This document shows positions 8,205-16,265 of a DNA stretch of 64,000 nt, in pieces. Numbering within the stretch: position 1 is the stretch's first letter; every line of letters starts with the position of its first letter. Source of the stretch: Caldimonas brevitalea (lineage in GTDB: Bacteria > Pseudomonadota > Gammaproteobacteria > Burkholderiales > Burkholderiaceae_C). The DNA lies in NCBI RefSeq assembly GCF_001017435.1, contig NZ_CP011371.1, forward strand, positions 744,001-808,000. The letters are read 5' to 3'. A program made the position numbers and the translations under genes. The notes under the pieces were generated by a model that was not told the origin of the DNA, did no database searches, and worked only from the letters and a program-made list of their open reading frames with translations.

Positions 8205-9206
8205 ATGAAGATCGACGTGCTCGCGCTCGACGGTGTGTTCGACACCGGCCTGTCCACCGTGCTCGATGCCTTGGCCATGGCCAATGAACTGGCGCCGATG
8301 GCGGGCATCGACTCGCTGCGGTTCGAGGTCCGGCTGGTCGGCATGCGGCGGCGGGTGCGCACCTCACAAGGGCTGACCGTGCCGGCAGCGTTGGACGGCG
8401 CCGGACCGGCTCCAGACTGGCTGGTGGTGCCGGCCATCGGATGCAAGATGCCCGCCTCGCTCGAGCCCGCGTTGCAGCGGGCCGACGTGCGCGATGCCGC
8501 GAGCTGGCTGCGCGAGCGGGCACACCAGGGCGCGCAGACCGCCGCGGCCTGTGTCGGCACGTTCGTATTGGCCGAATCCGGACTGCTCGACGGCCGCTCG
8601 GCCACCACCAGCTGGTGGCTCGCGCCGCTGTTTCGCCAGCGCTACCCGCGGGTCACACTGGAGGCCTCACGCATGGTGGTGCGCTCGGGGCCCACGCTGA
8701 CGGCGGGTGCGGCGCTCAGCCATGTCGATCTGGCCCTGTCGCTGGTGCGCAGTGCCAGCCCGGAACTGGCCTCGATGACGGCCAAGTACCTGGTGGTGGA
8801 CAGCGGACGTCCGTCGCAATCGGCCTATGTGATCCCCGATCATCTTGCGCACCACGATGCCCTGGTCGAGCGGTTCGAGCGCTGGGCGCGCGAACGCCTG
8901 GCCGACGGCTTCTCGCTCGACGACGCCGCGCACGCATTGGCGACCAGCAAGCGCACCTTGCAGCGCCGCATGGCCGAGGTGCTGGGCAAGACGCCGCTGT
9001 CCTACTTTCAGGACTTGCGCGTCGAGCGCGCGGTGCATCTGTTGCAGACCCGCCAGCACGACATCGAGCGGATCGCGGCCGAGGTCGGCTATGCCGACGG
9101 CGTCACGCTGCGGGCCTTGCTGCGTCGACGGCTGGGGCGCGGTGTGCGGGAGATACGCCTGCATGCGCGCGGCGAAACGGGCACGGTCCCGCCGGCAGAC
9201 GAGTAG
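8205..9206 (+). CDS. GlxA-family AraC-type transcriptional regulator
   Basis: 333 aa. The N-terminal half is a DJ-1/PfpI (class I glutamine amidotransferase-like) domain with the family's nucleophile-elbow region at about residues 122-145 (AACVGTFVLAESGLLDG, then TSWW). The C-terminal 100 residues form an AraC double helix-turn-helix (DDAAHALATSKRTLQRR, then DIERIAAEVGYADGVTLRAL). GlxA regulators respond to amino-acid-derived or quaternary ammonium metabolites in known cases; the ligand here is not evident. It stands alone, with no clear operon partner: the genes on the right are on the opposite strand. Confidence 0.88.
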   Translation: MKIDVLALDGVFDTGLSTVLDALAMANELAPMAGIDSLRFEVRLVGMRRRVRTSQGLTVPAALDGAGPAPDWLVVPAIGCKMPASLEPALQRADVRDAASWLRERAHQGAQTAAACVGTFVLAESGLLDGRSATTSWWLAPLFRQRYPRVTLEASRMVVRSGPTLTAGAALSHVDLALSLVRSASPELASMTAKYLVVDSGRPSQSAYVIPDHLAHHDALVERFERWARERLADGFSLDDAAHALATSKRTLQRRMAEVLGKTPLSYFQDLRVERAVHLLQTRQHDIERIAAEVGYADGVTLRALLRRRLGRGVREIRLHARGETGTVPPADE

Positions 9207-9266
9207 GGCGACGGCGGCGCTCAAAGAAGGGGCGACGCGTTGGAATGCGCGCCGGCCCCCGGCGGG

Positions 9267-9815
9267 TCAAACCGTTGCGGCGCCCGAGCTGCCATGCGCC
9301 GTGCCCCTCGTGCTGCCGAGGGCCGCTTGCAAGCGCGCCTCCTGCTCGGGGTTCAACGAAGACCGCAGCACGCGGCCCTCGAAGGGCGACAGGGCCGCCA
9401 GCAAACGGTCCGGCTCCAGTTGGCGCAGCAAGACGAACACGGCGGACCCCCCGGGCGGCAGGGTGTGCGCCAACGAGCCGATGAAGTCATCGTCGATGCC
9501 GTAGTCGGTCAGTTGCCCCGACAGCGCGCCGGTGCCGGCCCCGACGGCCGTGCCCAGTGCGAAGCCGACCAGCGGGTTGAGCAACAACAAGCCGACCAGC
9601 GCGCCGCACACGCCGCCCCACAACCCGCCCGACATGGCGCCTCGCCCGGCCGGGCTGACGCTCTGCTGCAGCTGCACCTGGCCGTCGGCGCCCCGGTGCG
9701 CGACCACCGCATCTTCCAGGTCGATCCAATAGTCCTGTTCGAGGCGTTTCAGCTCGCTCAGTGCAAGGTCTGCCTGGGTCTTGTCGTCGAAGGCGACGAC
9801 GACGAGTTCTGCCAT
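9267..9815 (-). CDS. DUF1269-type membrane-associated protein
   Basis: 182 aa. An N-terminal soluble part (AELVVVAFDDKTQADLALSELKRL) is followed by a central glycine-rich hydrophobic hairpin (about residues 57-100) and a C-terminal part with SAVFVLLRQLEPDRLLAALSPF. This layout fits the DUF1269 family of predicted membrane proteins, which has no known biochemical function. The ATG at 9815 follows an AGGAG box. It is the 3' neighbour of the MFS gene, with no overlap (48 nt apart), and may be in the same transcript. Confidence 0.75.
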   Translation of the reverse strand: MAELVVVAFDDKTQADLALSELKRLEQDYWIDLEDAVVAHRGADGQVQLQQSVSPAGRGAMSGGLWGGVCGALVGLLLLNPLVGFALGTAVGAGTGALSGQLTDYGIDDDFIGSLAHTLPPGGSAVFVLLRQLEPDRLLAALSPFEGRVLRSSLNPEQEARLQAALGSTRGTAHGSSGAATV

Positions 9816-9863
9816 GGGAGTCTCCTGAGGGCGGGTGAGGGGGCAGGTCGGCACCGGCCGTGG

Positions 9864-11369
9864 TCAGGCGCCCCAGGGTGGGGGACGCGGGCGCCAGAAC
9901 TTGCGGCGTTCGGTCAGCCGCTCGAACGGGAACAGGCTGCCCAGCACACCGCCCACCGAGGACAGGTTGTTGACGGTGCGCAGGGCTTCCAGTGCGAACT
10001 GCTGGATCACCACACGTTCGCTGACTTCGGCGCCTTCCTCGATGCGCGACAACGCGTGCATCACATACAGGCCGACCATGGCCGACAGCGCAAACAGAAA
10101 CTCCCAGTGGGCGAATGAGACCACGGCCACCTCACCGGCCTGGGTCGGCGAGACGAAGCGCACCACGGCCGACAGTTCGCTGGCCTGAAACGCCTGCGCC
10201 AGGGCGCCGGCGGCAATCGGCGCGATGCCGCCGGCAAAGGCGGACACCAGTCCGATGGCGGCCAGATAGGACGTGCCCTGCCCCTGCGGCGCCAGCTTCA
10301 GGCCGAGGTTGCCGGTGGCGAGGCCGATGCCACCGGTGGCCACCCCCATGGCCAGGTGGATCGCAAACATCAGTGCCAGCTGCACCTGTTTGTCGGCGGC
10401 CGCGTCGGTGAAGACCAGCGCGAGGGTGCACCCGAAATAGACCGGCAATGCGACCGCGAGGATGGCCTTGTTCGAAAGACGGTCCGACAACCTACCCCAC
10501 AAGTACAGGGTGACCGCGTTCGCCAACTGGCTGGTGACCCACAGCGTGGTGACCGTGGTCAGCGGGTACTCGAGCTGCTGCATCAGGTACACGGCGAGGA
10601 ACGGGGCCGCCAGGTTGGACGCCACGTTCCACCCGCCCATGAACACCAGCAGGCGGCGGAAGTTGCGGTCCTGGAACGGCGCCAGCATGCGCGAGCGCAT
10701 CGTGGCGGCGGGGCCGGCATCGTGCATCAACGGCTCGGGCGTGCGTCCCAGGAAATAGGAACTGACGAAGCCGGCGGCGCCGGCGACGACGAAGGAGAGC
10801 GCGTAGGCATGCAGCCGGTTGTCCACCGGCAGCTGTTCGACGAAATAGCCGGCCGCCAAGGTCGCCACGCAGGCCAGCGTGGTCCCCCAGAACAACCGCC
10901 GTGAGAAGAAACTGCCGAGTTCCTCCGGCGCGATCAACTGGTGCAGCCACGAGTTCACCGAGCAGGCCCCGACCGCGTGCAGCAGGGCGATGACCACCTG
11001 CAGTGCGATCAGCGCGATCAACCCGGCGTGCAGGCTGGGCAGGAACGGCAGCAGCGCCATCATCGTGATCAGCACGCGTGCGCTGGTGATCGACACGACG
11101 CCGATCTTGCGCCGTTGCCTGAACCGTTCCACCAGCAAGGTGGCCGGCAGCTGTGCGGCCTGGGCCAAAAAGGGGATGGCCGCGAGCAGGCCGACCTGCA
11201 AGGGGTCGGCCCCGAGGGCCAGCGCAAACGCCACCAGGATCACCCCGCTCGAGAAGGCGCCGGTGACGCTGGCCCAGCTCGCGTCGAGCACGAGCGACTT
11301 TTCCCCCGCGAGCCGCTGCTCGGTAGAGACTTCTTCGACGGGTCGCAGCGACATCACGCGAGCCGCCAC
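9864..11369 (-). CDS. MFS transporter
   Basis: 501 aa. Twelve or so hydrophobic segments; the cytoplasmic loop after TM2 carries VERFRQRRKIG, close to the MFS motif A, and a second half-motif (WGRLSDRLSNKAIL) follows TM8, so the two six-helix halves are both recognisable. A soluble 40-residue C-terminal tail follows the last helix (SRIEEGAEVSERVVIQQ onward). The tail and the N-terminal acidic segment are longer than in most drug-efflux MFS proteins. The substrate cannot be read from sequence; related proteins are annotated simply as MFS transporters. Confidence 0.85.
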   Translation of the reverse strand: MAARVMSLRPVEEVSTEQRLAGEKSLVLDASWASVTGAFSSGVILVAFALALGADPLQVGLLAAIPFLAQAAQLPATLLVERFRQRRKIGVVSITSARVLITMMALLPFLPSLHAGLIALIALQVVIALLHAVGACSVNSWLHQLIAPEELGSFFSRRLFWGTTLACVATLAAGYFVEQLPVDNRLHAYALSFVVAGAAGFVSSYFLGRTPEPLMHDAGPAATMRSRMLAPFQDRNFRRLLVFMGGWNVASNLAAPFLAVYLMQQLEYPLTTVTTLWVTSQLANAVTLYLWGRLSDRLSNKAILAVALPVYFGCTLALVFTDAAADKQVQLALMFAIHLAMGVATGGIGLATGNLGLKLAPQGQGTSYLAAIGLVSAFAGGIAPIAAGALAQAFQASELSAVVRFVSPTQAGEVAVVSFAHWEFLFALSAMVGLYVMHALSRIEEGAEVSERVVIQQFALEALRTVNNLSSVGGVLGSLFPFERLTERRKFWRPRPPPWGA

Positions 11370-11535
11370 CCGAGGGCGGCGGTCAGGATCGAGTCAACCG
11401 GGGCCGACCTCGAGGCCGGGACGGCGGCCGGCCGGAGTGGGCAGTGGGGGTGTGGCACGGACACGGCGTTCTCCACCTGTTGAAGCGTCCTAGGCAGCCG
11501 GCAAATCGCGCGCCCGACAGGCGGGGCGTGAGCCC

Positions 11536-12405
11536 TCACCCTTCACGGGAATTGAAGGTGTCGCACTGCTGCAACGAGCCGCTGTCCATGCCACGGCGGA
11601 ACCAGCGCGCGCGTTGCTCGCTGGTGCCGTGCGTGAAGCTTTCGGGCACCACGGTGCCGCGCGAGCGCCGCTGCAAGGTGTCGTCCCCGATTTGCGCCGC
11701 GGCGTTGAGCGCTTCCTCGAGGTCGCCGGTCTCGAGCCAGCCGCGGGCCTGCTGGGAATGGTGGGCCCAGATGCCGGCCAGGCAGTCGGCCTGTAGTTCC
11801 AGGCGCACCGACAGGGCGTTGGCCTGCGCCTCGCTGCTGTTGCGCTGCGCCTGCGTGACCCGGTCGCTGACGCCGAGCAACTGCTGCACGTGGTGGCCGA
11901 CCTCGTGTGCGATCACATAGGCCTGCGCGAAATCCCCGGGTGCCCCGAGTCGCCGCTCCAGCGTTTCGAAAAAGCCGAGGTCGATGTAGACATGTTGGTC
12001 GGCTGGGCAATAGAACGGGCCCATCGCGGCCTGGCCGGTGCCGCAGGCGGTCGACGTGGCATCCCTAAACAAGGTCAGCCGGGCCGGGCGGTAGCTCATC
12101 CCATGCTGCTGCAGCACTTGCGCCCAAACGTCCTCGGTGCTGGCCAGCACGGTCGACACGAAGGCGGAGGCCCGGTCGTGGGCAGGCGGCGCCTGGGCCG
12201 GGACACTTTGCACCGCCTCGGGCGTGCCGCCGCCGCTCAGCAGGTTCAGGATCGTCAACGGATTGACGCCGAAGATCCAACCACCGATCAGCGCCACCAC
12301 GACACTGCCGATGCCGATCGACCGGCCGCCCAAGCCAAAGCCCGCGCCGCCAGCCCCCCGGCGGTCTTCGATGTTCTCGCTCTGCCGGTGTCCTTCCCAC
12401 TTCAT
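11536..12405 (-). CDS. ypfJ: YpfJ-type neutral zinc metallopeptidase
   Basis: 289 aa. Starts MKWEGHRQSENIEDRRG, the signature N-terminus of the YpfJ/KPN_02809 family, then a single transmembrane helix (about residues 29-45), then a domain with the zinc motif HEVGHHVQ and a downstream ELQADCLAGIWAHH block giving the third ligand region. The family sits in the inner membrane; its substrates are unknown. The ATG at 12405 is preceded by an AGGAGG box. Length is as expected for the family. Confidence 0.92.
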   Translation of the reverse strand: MKWEGHRQSENIEDRRGAGGAGFGLGGRSIGIGSVVVALIGGWIFGVNPLTILNLLSGGGTPEAVQSVPAQAPPAHDRASAFVSTVLASTEDVWAQVLQQHGMSYRPARLTLFRDATSTACGTGQAAMGPFYCPADQHVYIDLGFFETLERRLGAPGDFAQAYVIAHEVGHHVQQLLGVSDRVTQAQRNSSEAQANALSVRLELQADCLAGIWAHHSQQARGWLETGDLEEALNAAAQIGDDTLQRRSRGTVVPESFTHGTSEQRARWFRRGMDSGSLQQCDTFNSREG

Positions 12406-12725
12406 GTTGCCTCCTGGGTCGTGTCGTGTGTCAGCACTTGGCCGCCGGACCCCACCGGTCACAGCCACCTGGTGCTGGTGGGCTGCTACGCAAAAGACGT
12501 TCCGTCGTGGTTACCAAGGGTAGTGAGGCGGCCCGAAGACCGGTTCAGGCGTCGGCATCTGAACGCGGTTGCGAATGTTCCGTTGCATGCGCCCGCTTTC
12601 GACTACCTTGTGCATCGGACCTGCCCCGCAGTGGCCCTGCCAGCCAGGGGGCCGTTGCGGTTGTGCGCGCGCCGCCAGGCGCGCGTGCGACCTTGTTCCA
12701 TCCCTTGCAACTCGGAGCTTGAAAC
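12406..12725. other. 320-bp divergent intergenic region with a perfect 8-bp hairpin
   Basis: Separates the ypfJ start from the secreted-protein start. I find no credible gene here. A perfect hairpin (12666-12673 with 12678-12685, loop GCCA) lies 40 nt before the right-hand start codon and may fall in its 5' leader. No convincing promoter boxes were recognised. Confidence 0.5.
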
Positions 12726-13106
12726 ATGGTGCACACAATGACTCGACTACTGGGAACGCTGGTGCTCGGCTGTGCCGCGGGCGTGGCGGGTGCGGCAGAG
12801 CCGCCGGCCAAACTCGCCGACGGCGTGCTGGTGGGGCCGAACGGCAAGACGCTTTACACCTTCGACAAGGACGCGCCCAACAGCGGCAAAAGCACTTGCA
12901 ACGGGCCTTGCGCCTCGGTGTGGCCGCCGCTGGCTGCCGGCCGGGCCGACCAGCCGGCAGCGCCCTACAGCATCGTGACGCGGGACGACGGCACCAAACA
13001 ATGGGCTTACAAGGGCAAGCCGCTCTATTTCTACCAAGCCGACCAGAAGCCGGGCGACCGCAGCGGCGACAAGGTGAGCGACGTCTGGCACGTGGTCAAG
13101 GAATGA
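12726..13106 (+). CDS. Secreted protein with Yx(FWY)xxD motifs (COG4315 type)
   Basis: 126 aa. N-terminal signal peptide (to about residue 23, AGA/AEPP); a Cys at residue 16 in LVLGC makes a lipoprotein possible but the lipobox is imperfect. The mature part is built of two halves with LYTFDKD and LYFYQADQKPGD, the conserved motifs of a family of small periplasmic proteins of unknown function, and a CNGPCASVWPP segment with two cysteines likely to form a disulphide. Such proteins are often found near redox or cytochrome genes, but not here. The ATG at 12738 is an alternative start. Confidence 0.8.
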   Translation: MVHTMTRLLGTLVLGCAAGVAGAAEPPAKLADGVLVGPNGKTLYTFDKDAPNSGKSTCNGPCASVWPPLAAGRADQPAAPYSIVTRDDGTKQWAYKGKPLYFYQADQKPGDRSGDKVSDVWHVVKE

Positions 13107-13139
13107 GCCAAGGCCCGGCGGTGCCACGCTGACGAGGCC

Positions 13140-13165
13140 GCTCGGCGGGCGCGACACCGCCGAGC
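13140..13165. terminator. Hairpin between convergent genes
   Basis: GCTCGGCGG at 13140-13148 pairs perfectly with 13157-13165 over an 8-nt loop, followed on the plus strand by TTT. It lies between the stops of two convergent genes (13106 and 13172) and can act in both directions. Confidence 0.7.
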
Positions 13166-13171
13166 TTTGCC

Positions 13172-13825
13172 TCAACCCAGACTGGCGCTCGCCAGCTTGG
13201 CGGCGAAGCCGATGAACAAGCCGCCGACACCGCCGGTGGCGGCTGCCGAGAGGCGGCGCCGGCGGCGGAACTGCCGGGCCAGGTGGGCCCCCGCGACGAT
13301 GAGCAGCGACAGGTAGGCGGCGCTGCACAGTTGCACGACGGTGCCCAGGATCGCGAAAGACAGCGCTGGGTAGGCATAGCCCGGTTCGACGAACTGGATG
13401 AAAAACGAGACGAAAAACAGGATCGCCTTGGGATTCATCAGGCTGATCAGCAACGCGGTGCGGAACGGCCGGCCCGTGTCGGCCGGTGGCGGGGGAGCAC
13501 CGACCGTATCGTCGCCGCGGCTGCGCCAGCGCGCGGCCGCGGCGCGCAGCAAGCCCACGCCCATCCACAGCAGGTAGCCGGCGCCGGCGTACTTCACCAG
13601 GGCGAACAAGGCGGGCGTGGCCTGCAACAACGAGGCAGCGCCGGTGGCCGCCAGCACCATCAGCACCAAGTCGCCCAAGAAGACGCCACAGGCGGCGCGA
13701 TAACCGGCCCCCACGCCGAGGCGTGATGCGACCGACATGACGTAAAGCGAATTGGGGCCGGGTAGCAGCACGATGACGATGGTGCCCAGCACGAAGGTGG
13801 TGAGGTCGGTGACGCCGTAGAACAT
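13172..13825 (-). CDS. leuE: LeuE-like amino-acid exporter (LysE/RhtB family)
   Basis: 217 aa, six hydrophobic segments. The sequence closely follows E. coli LeuE: IVLLPGPNSLYVM near the start (the LysE-family PGPN motif), then YRAACGVFLGDLVLM, then SLMNPKAILFFVSFFIQF. LeuE exports leucine and some other neutral amino acids. The ATG at 13825 was chosen because it aligns with LeuE's start; longer forms add 41 residues without family character. It lies 154 nt downstream of the metallophosphoesterase on the same strand. Confidence 0.9.
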   Translation of the reverse strand: MFYGVTDLTTFVLGTIVIVLLPGPNSLYVMSVASRLGVGAGYRAACGVFLGDLVLMVLAATGAASLLQATPALFALVKYAGAGYLLWMGVGLLRAAAARWRSRGDDTVGAPPPPADTGRPFRTALLISLMNPKAILFFVSFFIQFVEPGYAYPALSFAILGTVVQLCSAAYLSLLIVAGAHLARQFRRRRRLSAAATGGVGGLFIGFAAKLASASLG

Positions 13826-13979
13826 GACGAGGATCGAGCCGTGGCTGCGGGCCCGGCGACCGCCGGGCGCTGTGGCCGCATACCCCGGCAGGACCTGACG
13901 AGGCCCGGCCGGGGCGCCAAAGGTACTACAAGCGCGCCGGTCCTGCACGGGCGGCCCGAGCGGGGGGCGGCCCGTCCGC

Positions 13980-14738
13980 TCAGGCGGCGCTGGTCTGCGC
14001 CTCTTCCTGCGGCACGTCGATCAGGCAGAAGGGCGGGCGGTCAGGGAAGGTACGACGCAGCAGCGGCATCGCGACGTTGTAGACCGGGATGCCGTTGACG
14101 GTCTTGCCTTCCGGATAGCCCCGGTGCGCATGGCCATGGAACACCGCGGCCACGGGGTAGCGGATCAGCGGTTCCTCCAGGCGGCTGGTGCCGAGGAAGG
14201 GGAAGATCTCGACCGGCTCACCCTTCACGGTCGCCTCGATCGGCGAGTAGTGGAGCATCGCGATGCGCTGCGGCGTGCGCAGCTTGGCCAGTGCCGACTC
14301 CAGCTTGAGCGCCTCCTGGATCGCTTCATTGACGAATTGCTTGATCACGGCTTCGCCCCACGGACCCAATGCGCCGCGCCCGTAGCCCCCGGCAAAGCCT
14401 TTCACCCCGGCGATGCCCACGCCGTGCACCTCGCACGCTTCACCGTCGAGCACCTTGACCCCGGCGTCGTGCAGGACCTTCCGCACGTCGTCGGGCCGGC
14501 CTGCTTCGAAATCGTGGTTGCCGAGCACGGCGATGATCGGCACCGACACGGTGGCCAGTTCGGCGGCCAACACCTTGGCTTCGTCGACCAGGCCGTAGTC
14601 GGTCAGGTCGCCACACAGCAGCAGCGCGTCGGCTGCTTCCGACGCGTGGGCGAAAAACTCGCGCAGCGTGCCGGCCGATTCTTTGGTGCAGTGGAGGTCC
14701 CCGACCGCGGCGAACCTGACTTTTCCTTGTGAAACCAT
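13980..14738 (-). CDS. Calcineurin-like metallophosphoesterase
   Basis: 252 aa. All metal-binding blocks of the family are visible in order: AVGDLHC (D-x-H), CGDLTDYG (GD), LGNHDFE (GNH) , LHYSP and FHGHAHRG (GHxH). These bind a dinuclear metal centre for phosphate-ester hydrolysis. No signal peptide, so cytoplasmic. The ATG at 14738 follows AAGGAC by 6 nt. It is divergently arranged with a nucleotidyltransferase-fold gene starting 156 nt away, which may share a control region. The physiological substrate is not predictable. Confidence 0.88.
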   Translation of the reverse strand: MVSQGKVRFAAVGDLHCTKESAGTLREFFAHASEAADALLLCGDLTDYGLVDEAKVLAAELATVSVPIIAVLGNHDFEAGRPDDVRKVLHDAGVKVLDGEACEVHGVGIAGVKGFAGGYGRGALGPWGEAVIKQFVNEAIQEALKLESALAKLRTPQRIAMLHYSPIEATVKGEPVEIFPFLGTSRLEEPLIRYPVAAVFHGHAHRGYPEGKTVNGIPVYNVAMPLLRRTFPDRPPFCLIDVPQEEAQTSAA

Positions 14739-14894
14739 CTGATGTCCTTGTGAGATGCAGGGTCCTGATGCGCTCGCCATCTCCCCCTGCACGCCGCGTG
14801 CCGGGGGTCGCAAGCGCCGCTTGTTCCAGGCGCCGAGAGGGAGGCGGCACACCGATTGCTCGAATGCCGTCAAACAGCTTTTTGGTAGTGCACG

Positions 14895-15719
14895 ATGTCG
14901 GAAACCCCTTTGATTTCATCGTCCTGCGAGTTCGACGCGGACACCGCGGCGTTTTACAGGGACGTCCTTGAGACCCTGACGTCGTCCCGCGTGCCCTTTC
15001 TTCTTGGAGGGGCATTCGCCTTCACCTGCTACACCGGCATCGAGCGGACGACCAAGGACTTGGACTTGTTCATCCGCCGCAGCGACTACGACCGGGTCGG
15101 CGAAGTCTTGCGGCCGGCCGGCTACGAGACCGACCTGACCTATCCCCATTGGCTCGGCAAGGTTCACAAGGGGCCGGTCTTCATCGACCTGATCTTCAAC
15201 TCCGGCAACGGCATCGCCGAGGTCGACGACGCCTGGTTCGAGCATGCCGGTGACAGCGAAGTGCTGGGTGTGCCGGTGAAGGTGTCGCCGATCGAGGAGA
15301 TGATCTGGTCACGTGCCTTCATCATGGAGCGTGAACGCTACGACGGTGCCGACATCGCCCATTTGCTGCGCACCGGCGACCGGCGTCTCGATTGGCGCCG
15401 GCTGCTGACGCGCTTCGGCCCGCACTGGCGCGTGCTGCTGAGCCACTTGATCCTGTTCGGTTTCATCTACCCGGCCGAGCGCGACATCGTGCCGGTGTGG
15501 TTGATGGATCATCTGACCGAGTGCCTGCGCGAAGAAACCCATGCGGCACCGCCGCGCGACAAGCTCTGCGGGGGCACCTTGCTGTCGCGCGAGCAGTATC
15601 TCGACGACGTGGAGCAACAGGGCTATCGCGACCCGCGTCTGCCGCCGCTGGGCAACATGAGTCCCACCGAGGTGACCGTCTGGACCGAGGCGATTCCCGA
15701 CCGGACGCCCACGCCTTGA
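14895..15719 (+). CDS. Nucleotidyltransferase-fold protein
   Basis: 274 aa. Residues about 35-65 contain FLLGGAFAF and TKDLDLFIRR, the GG/(S)-x-n-DxD active-site pattern of nucleotidyltransferase-fold proteins (here DLDLF gives the two aspartates). The middle (IEEMIWSRAFIMERERYDGADI) is the conserved helical part of the same group. The C-terminal 100 residues are specific to this subfamily and have no known role. It could be an aminoglycoside-type, tRNA-independent or inactive NTase; the substrate is unknown. Divergent from the metallophosphoesterase, followed 42 nt later by the ChaB-domain gene, possibly as an operon. Confidence 0.72.
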   Translation: MSETPLISSSCEFDADTAAFYRDVLETLTSSRVPFLLGGAFAFTCYTGIERTTKDLDLFIRRSDYDRVGEVLRPAGYETDLTYPHWLGKVHKGPVFIDLIFNSGNGIAEVDDAWFEHAGDSEVLGVPVKVSPIEEMIWSRAFIMERERYDGADIAHLLRTGDRRLDWRRLLTRFGPHWRVLLSHLILFGFIYPAERDIVPVWLMDHLTECLREETHAAPPRDKLCGGTLLSREQYLDDVEQQGYRDPRLPPLGNMSPTEVTVWTEAIPDRTPTP

Positions 15720-15761
15720 TCACCCCGGGGCGGCATGCCGTCGCCCCGCAAGGAGAGCCGG

Positions 15762-16154
15762 ATGTCCAAGAAATATGGCGTCGACCTGCCGAGCACGCTG
15801 GAGCGCTCGCCGGCCAAGGCGCAGCGCACCTATGCCAAGACCCTGCGCAGCGCCGAGCAGGCCTACGGCAGCGGTGAGCGCGCAGGCCGGGTCGCGTATG
15901 CGGCACTCAAGCACGGTTTCGAGAAAGTCGGCGATCACTGGGAAGCCAAGGCGCACAAGGGGCCGTCCGATCCGCGCGCGGCCCGCTCGGGTGCGGCAGC
16001 CCGGCGAGGTGAGGGCGCAACCTACGGCGGCGTCGACCTGATGGGCCATTCCAGGCAGGACTTGTACGAACGGGCCCGCCAGCTCGACATTCCGGGCCGC
16101 GCCTCGATGAACAAGTCGCAACTCGCCCAGGCGATCGCCCAGCGGCAGCGTTGA
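15762..16154 (+). CDS. ChaB-domain protein with C-terminal Rho_N-like tail
   Basis: 130 aa. Residues about 7-65 match ChaB, a small protein named as a regulator of the ChaA cation antiporter (DLPSTLERSPAKAQRTY, then AGRVAYAALKHGFEK.GDHWEAK). The C-terminal 35 residues (SRQDLYERARQLDIPGRASM, then NKSQLAQAIAQRQ) look like a Rho-N/SAP-type helical nucleic-acid-binding module. E. coli ChaB lacks this part. The ATG at 15762 follows AAGGAG. No chaA is nearby. A DNA-associated role is as plausible as ion transport. Confidence 0.75.
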   Translation: MSKKYGVDLPSTLERSPAKAQRTYAKTLRSAEQAYGSGERAGRVAYAALKHGFEKVGDHWEAKAHKGPSDPRAARSGAAARRGEGATYGGVDLMGHSRQDLYERARQLDIPGRASMNKSQLAQAIAQRQR

Positions 16155-16265
16155 CCGGCACGCCTTGCTGGCCGTCACGGCAACGCGTCAGCAGAACAGC
16201 GGCATTCGGATTGCTGCATCAGGTGAACAGGCGGTCCCGATGGTCGGGGCCGCAGTACACCTCCC

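Noticed and set aside
9864..11369. Possible link between the MFS carrier and the GlxA regulator as an operon
   Set aside because: They are on opposite strands with the DUF1269 gene in between; no shared control region.
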